IMG/VR virus record: IMGVR_UViG_3300029319_000181 | Coordinates: 1-36,281 of that record | Length of the DNA stretch: 36,281 nucleotides | Source: a virus | Reading direction: 5' to 3' (one strand) | Part shown: positions 1-7,572 of the stretch, piece by piece | How the letters are laid out: the number at the start of each line of letters is the position of its first letter | Numbering within the stretch: the stretch's first letter is position 1 | Program-made: the position numbers and the translations under genes | Notes under the pieces: generated by a model | Seen by the model: the letters and a program-made list of their open reading frames with translations, nothing else | Told to the model about the DNA's origin: nothing | Databases searched by the model: none

Positions 1-115
1 CGACATTCGAAAGTATATCGCTGGTATCAGGAGAGGTCAAGGCCCTCATATTTCCCGTCGTGCTGTTACAGAATCGTTGGAGAACATCTTGCGTAAGGCA
101 GGTGAAGTGCCATGA
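1..115 (+). CDS. C-terminal end of an unidentified upstream protein (partial)
   Basis: An open frame enters from the left edge (codons start at position 2) and stops at TGA 113-115. That stop overlaps the ATG of the next gene in an ATGA junction. The visible 37 residues are basic and probably helical, ending in NILRKAGEVP, with an arginine-rich patch (GIRRGQG) and ISRRAVTESLE upstream. No family can be recognised from this fragment. The overlap and shared strand place it in the same replication operon. The end of this gene also supplies an AGGTGA ribosome-binding site for its neighbour. Confidence 0.6.
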   Translation, partial: DIRKYIAGIRRGQGPHISRRAVTESLENILRKAGEVP

Positions 116-1110
116 GATTCAATCCTAATCCCGAAGGCGGAAACAACGAGCGTGATAGTCGCTATCCGTATGAGGACATGCTCAAGTCGTATGACAAGAG
201 CACCTACGCTTGGCAACCTGATATGGAGGACAAGATTCTCCGTGTTTCCAAGTCATCAGTTGGCACGTTCGATTGGTGTCAACAGCAATACTTCTTGGAG
301 AAGATACTCGGTATGCGTGGAGATGAACAGGACTACCACATCAGAGGGTCCAATGTTCACGACGCTGTTGAATACTGGTGGAAGGCAATGGAAGATGTCA
401 TCGAAGATGTATGGCAACTCGTCCGAGAGAACAAGCGCGAACAAGCGACGACACTCTGCATTGAAGCATTACCCACTCCTCCCTCACCATATATCTTCGG
501 TGAGGTTGAACAGTTACACTTGTGGGTTAAGTGGCAGATAGATAGGCTTCACACCTACCCAAAGGAGGTAGACATCTCGACTATCCGAAGACGCTGGTTC
601 CCTGTTGGTAATGAATCAGAAGTGCACGCGGCACGTATTGTTACATCAAGCGATGGCACTGATATACCAATTCACATGAAGGGATACATTGACCGTATCT
701 TCCTCGATGATGATGAAGCAGGTATCGTTTTGATGGAGTTGAAGACAGGTAAGTGGAAGGATAGGAAGCGTGCGGACATGCGTGCCGAGATGCAGTTCTA
801 TCGTATGATGCTTGAGCACAGTCAACACATGGAGTTCCTCCCCGTTTCAGGATGGGGATGGGAGTTCCCCGGTGGTGGCATCAATGGTGGCGACGGACCC
901 CTATGGGACTACGAGAGCGTCTCTGGACCCGGTGGGCGATATGCACCCAAGACCGTGGAGAAGCGACTACAGAAACTTGTAGACGCTCACCTCACTGGTG
1001 AGTTTACACCTGCACCTCTATTGAAGAAGCATGACACCTTCAAGTGTGAATGGTGTGACTTCATGCACGAATGTCCTTTCTGGAAGGTGGATGTGAATGA
1101 AGATTCATGA
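112..1110 (+). CDS. Cas4/RecB-like PD-(D/E)XK nuclease with Fe-S cysteines
   Basis: This 332-aa protein has the layout of the PD-(D/E)XK superfamily, of the Cas4/AddB-C-terminal type. An N-terminal motif holds C56 in a DWCQQQYFL context. A helix with RGSNVHDAVEYWW (residues 78-90) carries the expected histidine (H83). The catalytic strands are GYIDRI (D194) and MELKTGKW (E209, K211), followed by a QFYRMML helix (Q228, Y230). The C-terminus has CEWC and a further Cys (C312, C315, C321). With C56 these make the four-cysteine set that binds a 4Fe-4S cluster in Cas4 and AddB. The family degrades or trims DNA ends during recombination and replication. There is no Cas1, Cas2 or CRISPR array nearby, so a viral replication or recombination role is more likely than CRISPR adaptation. 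The start is supported by AGGTGA about 7 nt upstream. Confidence 0.85.
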   Translation: MRFNPNPEGGNNERDSRYPYEDMLKSYDKSTYAWQPDMEDKILRVSKSSVGTFDWCQQQYFLEKILGMRGDEQDYHIRGSNVHDAVEYWWKAMEDVIEDVWQLVRENKREQATTLCIEALPTPPSPYIFGEVEQLHLWVKWQIDRLHTYPKEVDISTIRRRWFPVGNESEVHAARIVTSSDGTDIPIHMKGYIDRIFLDDDEAGIVLMELKTGKWKDRKRADMRAEMQFYRMMLEHSQHMEFLPVSGWGWEFPGGGINGGDGPLWDYESVSGPGGRYAPKTVEKRLQKLVDAHLTGEFTPAPLLKKHDTFKCEWCDFMHECPFWKVDVNEDS

Positions 1111-1393
1111 GTTGAAATCAGCGAAGGCACTTCTTAAAGCAGCACTTCAAGCACTCTTTGAGTCATCGTCATTTGAAGTCATGACTGGTTTGATTGAGAA
1201 GGACTACGACATTAAGAAGTTCAAGCAAATGACACTTGGTGATTACACAAAAGATGAAGTGGTTCCTTCAAAAAAGGTCGGTGCCCATTTCACTGTCACC
1301 GTCCATCCGGCGGCGCTTAGACCAGAGCGAGTGAAGACGACATTCAATCAAATTACGAAACAAATATCGGAGGCCCTATCACATGTTCATTGA
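1097..1393 (+). CDS. Hypothetical protein, 98 aa
   Basis: This small protein overlaps the nuclease gene upstream by 14 nt and the primase gene downstream by 11 nt, so it is embedded in the operon. The ATG at 1097 is preceded by AAGGTGGAT, a plausible ribosome-binding site. The N-terminal third looks helical (KSAKALLKAALQALF). The middle is lysine-rich, and the C-terminal half alternates as in beta strands (HFTVTVHPAALRPERV) before a final helix. No catalytic motif, cysteine pair or membrane segment is visible. I do not recognise a family. Position between a nuclease and a primase suggests a DNA-replication accessory role, but that is only context. Confidence 0.75.
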   Translation: MKIHELKSAKALLKAALQALFESSSFEVMTGLIEKDYDIKKFKQMTLGDYTKDEVVPSKKVGAHFTVTVHPAALRPERVKTTFNQITKQISEALSHVH

Positions 1394-2483
1394 ACTCGAT
1401 TTCCCTCGTGAGGTGCTGGAAATCGGGTCAAACGGGCAAAAGGGTGGAAGATATTGTGTCCGTGACTGGGCCGAGTTGGAGCGCTATTGGAAAGGTAAGA
1501 ACGGTAGTGGTAACGTATACTTCACTGCTTACGGTTACAGAGCGACACAGCAACCAAGGAACAAGAGAGTGGATTACAACACTCCTATTATCCGTCACTT
1601 CGTGATGGACTTTGATTGCAAGGACTTCAAGCAACGTGGTGCTGATGTAGAGTTCTCATACATGCATGAGCAAGTTAAGAGGCTGCATCGTTATCTATTG
1701 TCTGAGGACATCACACACTTCGTGTGGTTTAGTGGTGGAGGATTCCACATATGGGTTCCTCTCTCTGAGGTCCACACTCCATCCGACGGACTATCCGTTG
1801 CGAGAGTGAAAGAAGGGGGTAGGACATTGTTGTCTCAGTGGCACAGGAAGTTGAATCTTGGTTGTAATGACCCCACTGTAGCATTCGATACAAGCGGTAT
1901 GATACGCATCCCGAACTCCTACAATAGTAAGAGAGGGTGCTGGTCTATTCCACTTGAGAGTGAGGAGATTCTAAACCTCACACATGATGAAATCATGGAG
2001 GTTGCTCAACAACCAAGGAGAGGTTACATCAAACATGGCAACAACGATGTGGTGCTTGAATTACCTGAGCGTAAGAACCCCTTCAAACGTAAGATAGAGA
2101 GAGTCAATGACCTTCCTGATGTGACGTTAGATGACATCATTGTTCTACCCTGTCTTGCGCAGAGTGCGTTGGGTGAAGGTAACCCTACTCACAAGGCACG
2201 CTTCCATCTCGCATCTTACCTTGCTGCAAGATTCAGGTGGTTCTTCCATCCTGAAGCAGTAGATGATGAAGAGAAGGGGAAGCACGTGGAGCGTATTTGC
2301 GACATCATCTCTCAGCAAGGATGGGTGGACTACAATCCGAGAATCACAAAACATCAGGTGGAGAGTATAGTGTTCGGTAGTGGAGGTAATCGTGGTTACG
2401 CGGCTGCTTCATGTTCTACCATCACTCATGATGGACTTTGCATAGGGCACTGCCCGTATTATGATGGGACGGTGAATGAATAA
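1383..2483 (+). CDS. Archaeo-eukaryotic primase: PriS catalytic domain fused to PriL-like Fe-S domain
   Basis: This 366-aa protein would synthesise primers for viral replication. The N-terminal half carries the three AEP catalytic motifs: VMDFD (D76, D78) for metal binding, FSGGGFHIWV (S117, H122) for nucleotide binding, and AFD (D169) followed by MIRIPNSYNSKRG, the usual R-x-P-x-S region after motif III. The C-terminal part (about 250-366) resembles the Fe-S domain of the primase large subunit. It has LPCLAQSALGEGN (C257), a THKARFHLASYL helix, ITKHQVESIVFG and a terminal SC-x8-C-x3-C arrangement (C344, C353, C357), giving four candidate cluster ligands. Cellular archaea make PriS and PriL as separate proteins, so this is a compact fusion. 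GGAGG lies 11 nt before the ATG. It overlaps both neighbours. Confidence 0.88.
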   Translation: MFIELDFPREVLEIGSNGQKGGRYCVRDWAELERYWKGKNGSGNVYFTAYGYRATQQPRNKRVDYNTPIIRHFVMDFDCKDFKQRGADVEFSYMHEQVKRLHRYLLSEDITHFVWFSGGGFHIWVPLSEVHTPSDGLSVARVKEGGRTLLSQWHRKLNLGCNDPTVAFDTSGMIRIPNSYNSKRGCWSIPLESEEILNLTHDEIMEVAQQPRRGYIKHGNNDVVLELPERKNPFKRKIERVNDLPDVTLDDIIVLPCLAQSALGEGNPTHKARFHLASYLAARFRWFFHPEAVDDEEKGKHVERICDIISQQGWVDYNPRITKHQVESIVFGSGGNRGYAAASCSTITHDGLCIGHCPYYDGTVNE

Positions 2484-2878
2484 TGGCAGGAAGAAGTAAA
2501 GGGAAGCAAGCACACCTGATAAAACAAATCAGGGAAGTAATATACGACCTTGGTAAACCTGTTACGCTACGAGAAATATTAGAAAATTGCACTCATTTAA
2601 GTAAAACACCAACTCAGCAACGTCTCTCTAATATCTTGCGTAAGAAGGACTTTGTTGTTATATCTCATTTTAAATCAAGCACTGCTGCTAAAATTAGTAG
2701 AGCCGACAATAGTCACTATAAATGTAATTTGTATTGGCTTGCTGACACAGAGGGTATCGCATCAATACCAAAATGCACGGTCTGTGGTGTCAATATCAAA
2801 ATGCAACGTAAAGGTGCTCTAAGATGCTCTGACTGTTACAAACTTATGAAAGGAGGGGAGAGAAGAAATGGTAAGTAG
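2483..2878 (+). CDS. Winged-helix/zinc-ribbon protein, copy 1
   Basis: This 131-aa protein starts in a TAATG overlap with the primase stop. Residues 8-60 read as a winged-helix DNA-binding fold: a basic helix (HLIKQIREVIYDLGKP), then VTLREILENC, then a recognition-helix-like LSNILRKKDFVVIS. A strand with CNLYWLADTE follows. The C-terminus is a zinc ribbon with C98-x2-C101 and C115-x2-C118, 13 residues apart, and a basic tail ending ERRNGK. It is clearly paralogous to the next gene, with the same domain order and similar phrases (HLIKQI/KLIRKI, EILEN/EILNR, LYWLAD/LYWLSD). It is visibly richer in A/T than the primase gene. The likely role is a DNA-binding regulator or replication accessory. 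No closer family is recognised. Confidence 0.82.
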   Translation: MAGRSKGKQAHLIKQIREVIYDLGKPVTLREILENCTHLSKTPTQQRLSNILRKKDFVVISHFKSSTAAKISRADNSHYKCNLYWLADTEGIASIPKCTVCGVNIKMQRKGALRCSDCYKLMKGGERRNGK

Positions 2879-3257
2879 AAAGGGACGCAGGCATAAATTG
2901 ATTCGTAAAATTGTGGAAATTATTCACGATGCAGGTGAACCACTGTCAGCGCAGGAGATTCTCAATCGCTCACTACACCTTCACATCTGTCCTTCATTAC
3001 CTCAATTGAGTATGATGTTGAGAAAACACCCTGAGTTCATTATCACAGGGAAGATAAAAAGCGGCAGGGGGCGCAACTTCGTTAATCTCTATTGGCTCAG
3101 TGATATTGTTCAGGAAGTTAGTGAGATATGGAGATGTCATATATGCAACGAAGTGGTGACAAAAGAAATAGGATATGCACAAACGGAATCAGATAAAACG
3201 TGCCGCTCATGTTATTCTGAAAAGAAAAGGGAGGAGAGAAGAAATGCCCAAGCCTGA
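2868..3257 (+). CDS. Winged-helix/zinc-ribbon protein, copy 2
   Basis: This 129-aa paralogue of the preceding gene overlaps it by 11 nt. The N-terminal helices (KLIRKIVEIIHDAGEPLSAQ, EILNRSLHLH, LSMMLRKHPEFIITG) match the winged-helix part of copy 1, and NLYWLSD marks the closing strand. Its zinc ribbon has C90-x2-C93 and C112-x2-C115, with an 18-residue spacer rather than 13. Both copies end in a basic tail containing ERRN. The bases before this start (GGAGGGGAGAGAAGAA) closely match those before the next gene (GGGAGGAGAGAAGAA), as expected if a whole gene with its 3' junction was tandemly duplicated. The two proteins could bind DNA as a heterodimer or act on different sites. That is inference. 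Confidence 0.82.
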   Translation: MVSRKGRRHKLIRKIVEIIHDAGEPLSAQEILNRSLHLHICPSLPQLSMMLRKHPEFIITGKIKSGRGRNFVNLYWLSDIVQEVSEIWRCHICNEVVTKEIGYAQTESDKTCRSCYSEKKREERRNAQA

Positions 3258-3945
3258 CCTTATCATAGACACCAATGAACGCGGGTCACTCTGCGAATCT
3301 ATAGAACGTAAGGCTCGTAAGGAGGGCCTGAATGTCACACGGCAAACTCTTGTTGTCGGTGACTACCTACTCGGTGGAGCGTGTGTTGAAGCCAAGAGTA
3401 TCAATGACTTGTTTCAATCTATACACAGTGGACACCTGTGGCGTCAACTGGATAACATGGATGCTAACTACGAGCGATTCTTCCTTGTAATCCATGGCTC
3501 TGTTCAGCAGTATGTAGCGATGGCTAAAACCAATGGTAAACAAAAGGTCACCTATTCATCTGTGCAGAACAAATTGACAGGTATCATAGCCCGTGTTATG
3601 TCTGACTTTGAGTGTCAGGTATTCTATGCACCGAACATCAGTGAAGTCGCTATGTTCGTCACTAAGTTGCATGGCAAGTTGCACAAACCAGCGAGTAGAC
3701 ATGGAGCACAGGCCGTGCGTCGTGTATCTACGAATGATGTTCGTAAGGACATTCTACTCACTATACCCGGCCTTGGTCCCGAGTTAGTTGACAGGTTGCT
3801 TGACAAGTGTGGGTCCATTGAAGAGATGGCATATCCTGATGTATTGAAGCAAGTGAAAGGCTTGGGAGATAAGAAGCGTTCCTTAATTGTGGAGGTTCTA
3901 ACAAGTGAAGAACCAGTCCACATTGAAAGGACGGTTCGAAGATAA
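3244..3945 (+). CDS. ERCC4 (XPF/Mus81/Hef-type) nuclease with C-terminal helix-hairpin-helix
   Basis: This is a structure-specific DNA endonuclease of the XPF family. The ATG at 3244 is preferred over an in-frame ATG at 3175 because GGGAGGAG lies just upstream and the 3175 start would run deep into the previous gene. In the 233-aa product the ERCC4 fold shows DTNERG (D9, E12), VVGDYLL (D40) and VEAKSINDLFQSI (E49, K51, D55). The last corresponds to the family's ERK-x3-D motif with Arg replaced by Ala. GHLWRQL follows, where the family has GR-x3-Q. Residues 168-218 form tandem helix-hairpin-helix motifs (TIPGLGPELVDRLL and VKGLGDKKRSLI), the DNA-binding module of XPF and Hef. No helicase domain is attached. 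Probable substrates are forks, flaps or recombination intermediates. It ends 48 bp before the ATPase gene. Confidence 0.9.
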   Translation: MPKPDLIIDTNERGSLCESIERKARKEGLNVTRQTLVVGDYLLGGACVEAKSINDLFQSIHSGHLWRQLDNMDANYERFFLVIHGSVQQYVAMAKTNGKQKVTYSSVQNKLTGIIARVMSDFECQVFYAPNISEVAMFVTKLHGKLHKPASRHGAQAVRRVSTNDVRKDILLTIPGLGPELVDRLLDKCGSIEEMAYPDVLKQVKGLGDKKRSLIVEVLTSEEPVHIERTVRR

Positions 3946-3962
3946 ACAGTATTTGAATCAGT

Positions 3963-3990
3963 AGAGGGAAAGGAAGAGAAGGAGAGGAAG
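3963..3990 (+). other. 28-nt uninterrupted purine tract in the only intergenic gap of the replication block
   Basis: The gap between the ERCC4 nuclease (stop 3943-3945) and the ATPase start (3994) is 48 bp. Positions 3963-3990 are all A or G, with several overlapping GGAGAGG/GGAAG ribosome-binding-like stretches ending 3 nt before the ATG. It certainly provides the leader of the ATPase gene. Whether it has any further role, such as an unwinding element or promoter region, cannot be told from sequence. A weak A/T-rich stretch (AGTATTTGAAT) lies just upstream, but I do not see a convincing archaeal TATA box. Confidence 0.45.
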
Positions 3991-3993
3991 TAA

Positions 3994-5400
3994 ATGAGAG
4001 ATGCATTATCATATCAAGCGGTAAGTAAGTTCCCGTTCTTTGAGGGGTATGTTGAACGATTTGGAAGAACGAGTATTGACAATGACATCCCTGCGATGTT
4101 GTCGTTCTTCTTCGTGCAGGGGCAAATAGCCGCTCCTTATGTGAGAATACCATGGGATGGGAGTCACCTTGACCCTCGTGTTCATGTGTTTTGGATTCAA
4201 CCATCAAGGACTGGTAAGTCCATTGCATGGGAGTTCATCGGTGACATCCTGAAGAGTTGCGGTTTGGAAACAGTAGGCTACACAGCAGGGACAGACGCTG
4301 GACTGATTGGTGGTGTCACCCAAGAAGTGCAAGAGAATGAGCATGGAAAGAAGGAGAAGGTCACTGTGCAAACTGACGGTATGCTCGGTGGGCGTAAGGC
4401 GTTGAACTTCGATGAAGGGTCAGTTATTCTTGACCCCGGACAACACAGTCAACAGACAGTCCTCTATCTTCAACAGGCATGTAACCCAATTGGAAGCAAC
4501 AGCAACGTCTTGGAGAAGCACATGAGTGGACGAACGATTCGCACTGAGTCACTCGCATCACTATGGATTACTACATACCCACCGAAGGGAGTGAAGGATT
4601 ACGTTCTCACTAAGGGTATCTTCCAACGTGTTCTCCTCTACTGGTCACACTGGGATATGGACCGGCGTATGGGAGTAAGTATGCGTCGTATGGAGAAGGC
4701 GTTCACGACCACACCTGCAACCAAAGTAGGCTACGAAGAGATTGTTGAATACTTCTCAGGCTTAGAGAAGCGCCTTCGCAATCGTGTTCTGGAACTCACT
4801 CAAACCTCATTCATGGAATGGGATGAGATGGACCGAGAGAGTCAGGAAGAACTCGTGCAATCAGTTGTTGCTGAGATGTTTACAGTTGATGACACATTCA
4901 GGGCTGCTTGCTATGACGTAGTCGAAGATTTCTATGCTCTTCTTGATGACATGGACCATGCCCTCAAAGACATCGTGGCATCGTTCCTACCAGCGATGGA
5001 GAACTACTCAGTCATCCTCGCTACACATATTGCAATGATGGATGATTCGTGGGTTGTCACTGGCGAGCATCTCGACATGGCTAAGGATATGCTCTACGAC
5101 CTGTTCAAGAATCTCATCCTATGGCTTGAGGGTGAAGTCGAACTTGGTGCTAAGGATGCAGTCAAGGCGGCTCATCGAAAGGATTGGTTGGATTCATACA
5201 CAGCCATAGCACCCATTGAATTGGATAAGCGTGGTGAGGGATGGCGCAAGAAGACGGACATGCTCAAGCATTACATGGCTATCCATCAGGTCACACGAGG
5301 GACTGCGTTCAACCGCTTCAATAAGTGGGTGACACACCTATTCGATACGGCGAAAGATGGGAAGGTCGTATATCTGAGAAAGAAGGAGGACATGGTATGA
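3994..5400 (+). CDS. P-loop ATPase, probable replicative helicase or initiator
   Basis: This 468-aa protein has a Walker A-like loop QPSRTGKS (residues 69-76, K75), a Walker B motif ALNFDEGS (D140, E141) and a sensor-like strand SLWITTYPP (189-197). GIFQRVLLYW follows, where R212 is placed like an arginine finger. This order resembles the DUF3987-like and AAA+/superfamily-3-like ATPases found beside primases in mobile elements. That resemblance is from memory of motif layout, so helicase function is inferred. The last roughly 60 residues (about 410-465: a basic helix, VTRGTAFNRFNKWV, then a strand) look like a winged helix for DNA binding. The ATG has a strong purine-rich leader. The 3' end overlaps the exonuclease gene. 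With primase and nucleases around it, a role at the viral replication fork is the most economical reading. Confidence 0.72.
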   Translation: MRDALSYQAVSKFPFFEGYVERFGRTSIDNDIPAMLSFFFVQGQIAAPYVRIPWDGSHLDPRVHVFWIQPSRTGKSIAWEFIGDILKSCGLETVGYTAGTDAGLIGGVTQEVQENEHGKKEKVTVQTDGMLGGRKALNFDEGSVILDPGQHSQQTVLYLQQACNPIGSNSNVLEKHMSGRTIRTESLASLWITTYPPKGVKDYVLTKGIFQRVLLYWSHWDMDRRMGVSMRRMEKAFTTTPATKVGYEEIVEYFSGLEKRLRNRVLELTQTSFMEWDEMDRESQEELVQSVVAEMFTVDDTFRAACYDVVEDFYALLDDMDHALKDIVASFLPAMENYSVILATHIAMMDDSWVVTGEHLDMAKDMLYDLFKNLILWLEGEVELGAKDAVKAAHRKDWLDSYTAIAPIELDKRGEGWRKKTDMLKHYMAIHQVTRGTAFNRFNKWVTHLFDTAKDGKVVYLRKKEDMV

Positions 5401-6005
5401 CGGACATAATGGCACTGGATATTGAAACAGGTAATTACTCATGGGAGATTGGTGGTTGGGACAAGCACTCAATGTTTGAACCCACAGTTGTCGCTACATG
5501 GAATGGTGATGAAGGGCACGTGTTCAGTAAGGAGGCCATAGACATGGCTACTGCTGAAGTCCTCGACCTACATCCAAAGACACTGGGTGACCATCTACAG
5601 AAGCACATTGATGCTGGAGGTTCAGTGCTTGGTCACAACATCAGAATGTTTGACTTACCCGTTCTTAATGCTGCATTGGATTGCTGGACTGCTGGTGATT
5701 TGATGTCAAAGTCAGATAGCGTCATAGACACGAAGTTGCTGGTTAATAAGGCAGCAGGGAATAAGGATGTGGCTACGAGTTTACAGGTTCTTGCAAGCAC
5801 GACACTCGATGTCGGTAAGAGCATGACAAGCGCGGATGCACCTGAAGCATGGCGTGCTGGAAAGTTCCTTGAAGTGGCGGAATACTGCCTGAAGGATGCG
5901 CAACTTACATATGACCTATACTGCTACGGAAGGGAGAACGGCATTGTGAAGAGCCGCTCCCTTGAGGACGGCTCCATCATTGAAGTGGAGGTGGACTGGG
6001 TATGA
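5397..6005 (+). CDS. DEDD-family 3'-5' exonuclease (RNase H fold)
   Basis: The start at 5397 forms an ATGA overlap with the ATPase stop and has GGAGG 9 nt upstream. Longer in-frame starts run into the ATPase gene and lack support. The 202-aa protein shows the three exonuclease motifs: ALDIETG (D8, E10), [13 protein letters not shown] (N81, D86) and [14 protein letters not shown] (Y163, D167). The Y-x3-D form of the last motif puts it in the DEDDy type, like the proofreading domains of family B polymerases and the YprB-like RNase H group. It stands alone with no polymerase domain. A role in proofreading in trans, primer or end processing, or nucleotide recycling is possible. It is followed immediately by a zinc-ribbon miniprotein. 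Confidence 0.86.
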   Translation: MTDIMALDIETGNYSWEIGGWDKHSMFEPTVVATWNGDEGHVFSKEAIDMATAEVLDLHPKTLGDHLQKHIDAGGSVLGHNIRMFDLPVLNAALDCWTAGDLMSKSDSVIDTKLLVNKAAGNKDVATSLQVLASTTLDVGKSMTSADAPEAWRAGKFLEVAEYCLKDAQLTYDLYCYGRENGIVKSRSLEDGSIIEVEVDWV

Positions 6006-6085
6006 AGAAGTGCCATGCATGTGGGTATGAACACCCGAATGAAGGTAACATCTGCATACACTGTCTGTGGGAGATGAAGAAATGA
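6002..6085 (+). CDS. 27-aa zinc-ribbon miniprotein
   Basis: A very short frame lies between the exonuclease and the thermosome. It overlaps the exonuclease stop by 4 nt (ATGA) and its own TGA overlaps the thermosome ATG by 4 nt. GGAGGTGG lies 7 nt before its ATG, an excellent ribosome-binding site. The peptide has two CxxC knuckles (C4, C7 and C18, C21) separated by 10 residues, which is the minimal zinc-ribbon arrangement, with Lys at both ends (MKKCHAC at the start, EMKK at the end). The paired overlaps and ribosome-binding site make it likely to be translated. Function is unknown. It might be a stand-alone nucleic-acid-binding finger or mainly serve to couple translation into the chaperonin gene. 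Confidence 0.7.
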   Translation: MKKCHACGYEHPNEGNICIHCLWEMKK

Positions 6086-7572
6086 GTGATAACAAGAACA
6101 ACGACGCACAAAGAATGAACATCGAAGCGGTCAAGCGCATCGTCGGCACAGTAAAGACGACGCTTGGTCCGATGGGCATGGACAAAATGATGGTTGATGG
6201 TGGCGGTAACGTCATTGTCACAAATGACGGAGCAACAATCCTTCGTGAACTCGATAGCGCACACCCTGCGGCTAAGATGATTGTTGAAGTATCGAAGATG
6301 CAGGAAGCAAACTGCTACGACGGAACGACCAGTAGCGTGGTTCTCGCAGGTCAATTGCTTGCGAACGCAGAGTCACTGTTTGACAAGGGACTACATGCAA
6401 ACGTCATCAACAAGGGTTACATCTACGCTATGGGTATGGCGTTGGATATTCTCAGTGGACTCGATGCTGCTAACTACGACCTTACTGACCTTGCACGCAC
6501 TGCCATTACAGGTAAGTCGTTAGAGGCATCTGAGGAGAAGGTTGCGAAACTATGCGTGGATACAATTGAAGCAGCAGGTGATGCATCTGATGTGAAGATT
6601 CTCGCTGCACCCGGTGGCTCTCTCAATGATTCGTATCTGTTCAACGGAGTCGTAGTCAACAAGGATTTCGTCACAGCAGATGGTAAGTGGGATGGTAGCG
6701 ACATACCTATTCTGCTCATCAACGGTGGCTTGGAGCCACAGAAGCAGGATGGGAATGTGCAAGTGCAAGTTGATGCAGCGAACTACAGTTCTATCAAGAA
6801 CGCTGACCGCGAGCAAATGCTTGCCTCTGCAAAGCAGATTGAAGACATCGGTGCTAAGGTAGTATTCGTGCGCGATGGTGTGCATGACACTATCGTGCAA
6901 TACCTACGCAAGCGCGACATCTTCGTGTGCCGTCGTGTGCCACCAAGCACCATGAAGCGATTGAGCAATGAGACAGGCGCTGTCGTTTACCAAACACCAG
7001 AAGATGACATGGAAACACCTGTAGTGCATGTATCTCGTAAGCGACTGAACGATGTGGACTATCTCTTCGTAACAGGTAGTAAAACAGAGGCTACCTTGAT
7101 TCTATTCGGTGCGACACAGTCCACGCTGGATGAGGTGCAACGTGGATTCGATGATGCTCTTGGTGTTGTCTCACTCGTTGCTAACGGTGATGAGGTCTGT
7201 GTGGGTGGCGGGGCTACATATCTCTCCCTTGCAGTGTTTATGCGCTCACGTGCTGCCGAGGTAGGTGGTCGTGCGCAGATGGCTATCGAAGCATTCTGTG
7301 ACGCTCTGGAGGCTATCCCCGGCACTATCGCTGAGAACGCTGGTCACGATGCGTTGGACACTATTCTTGCCATGCGTAACAAGGTCATCGAAGGAGAGAC
7401 ATGCTACGGTCCTGATACCGACAATGGTGGTATCTGTGACATGACTGAGATGTCCATCTACGAGCCTATGTCTCTCATCCGTAGTGCTATCACCAGCGCT
7501 ACTGAGGTTGCTACAGCCATCCTACGCATTGATGATGTGATTGGGAGGCGTGGTGATGGGCAGGCTTCTTGA
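6082..7572 (+). CDS. ths: Group II chaperonin (thermosome subunit)
   Basis: This 496-aa protein is an ATP-driven folding machine subunit of the archaeal thermosome/CCT family. The equatorial domain signatures are present: [14 protein letters not shown] (27-40), VTNDGATIL (D49), [11 protein letters not shown] (D80), [10 protein letters not shown] and near the end [17 protein letters not shown]. The middle region has the expected apical-domain strands, including [13 protein letters not shown] and a [11 protein letters not shown] segment. It is shorter than the roughly 540-550 aa typical of archaea, with a trimmed N-terminus and no Gly-Met-rich C-terminal tail. The residue before DGTT is Tyr instead of the usual Gly, and [10 protein letters not shown] has Leu where Glu is usual. 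The ATG at 6082 is chosen for its ATGA overlap with the zinc-ribbon miniprotein. It could assist folding of virion proteins such as the giant tail protein. That is inference. Confidence 0.97.
   Translation: MSDNKNNDAQRMNIEAVKRIVGTVKTTLGPMGMDKMMVDGGGNVIVTNDGATILRELDSAHPAAKMIVEVSKMQEANCYDGTTSSVVLAGQLLANAESLFDKGLHANVINKGYIYAMGMALDILSGLDAANYDLTDLARTAITGKSLEASEEKVAKLCVDTIEAAGDASDVKILAAPGGSLNDSYLFNGVVVNKDFVTADGKWDGSDIPILLINGGLEPQKQDGNVQVQVDAANYSSIKNADREQMLASAKQIEDIGAKVVFVRDGVHDTIVQYLRKRDIFVCRRVPPSTMKRLSNETGAVVYQTPEDDMETPVVHVSRKRLNDVDYLFVTGSKTEATLILFGATQSTLDEVQRGFDDALGVVSLVANGDEVCVGGGATYLSLAVFMRSRAAEVGGRAQMAIEAFCDALEAIPGTIAENAGHDALDTILAMRNKVIEGETCYGPDTDNGGICDMTEMSIYEPMSLIRSAITSATEVATAILRIDDVIGRRGDGQAS

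Noticed and set aside
112-1110. Cas4-like gene as evidence of a CRISPR-Cas system
   Set aside because: No Cas1, Cas2 or effector gene and no repeat-spacer array are seen. The same fold is widely used by viruses in recombination.
3175-3243. Upstream in-frame ATG giving the ERCC4 nuclease 23 more residues
   Set aside because: The extension is basic, runs inside the preceding zinc-ribbon gene and lacks a ribbon-independent ribosome-binding site. The ATG at 3244 has GGGAGGAG at good spacing.
3761-4228. 155-codon - strand frame across the ERCC4/ATPase gap
   Set aside because: It overlaps the HhH region and the ATPase N-terminus, both strongly supported. Composition (Ser/Pro/His/Gln-rich) is that of an antisense shadow.
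5916-6354. Open frames on the - strand across the start of the thermosome gene
   Set aside because: Antisense to a chaperonin with unmistakable motifs. The predicted peptides are Cys/His/Ser-rich with no recognisable fold and no ribosome-binding site.
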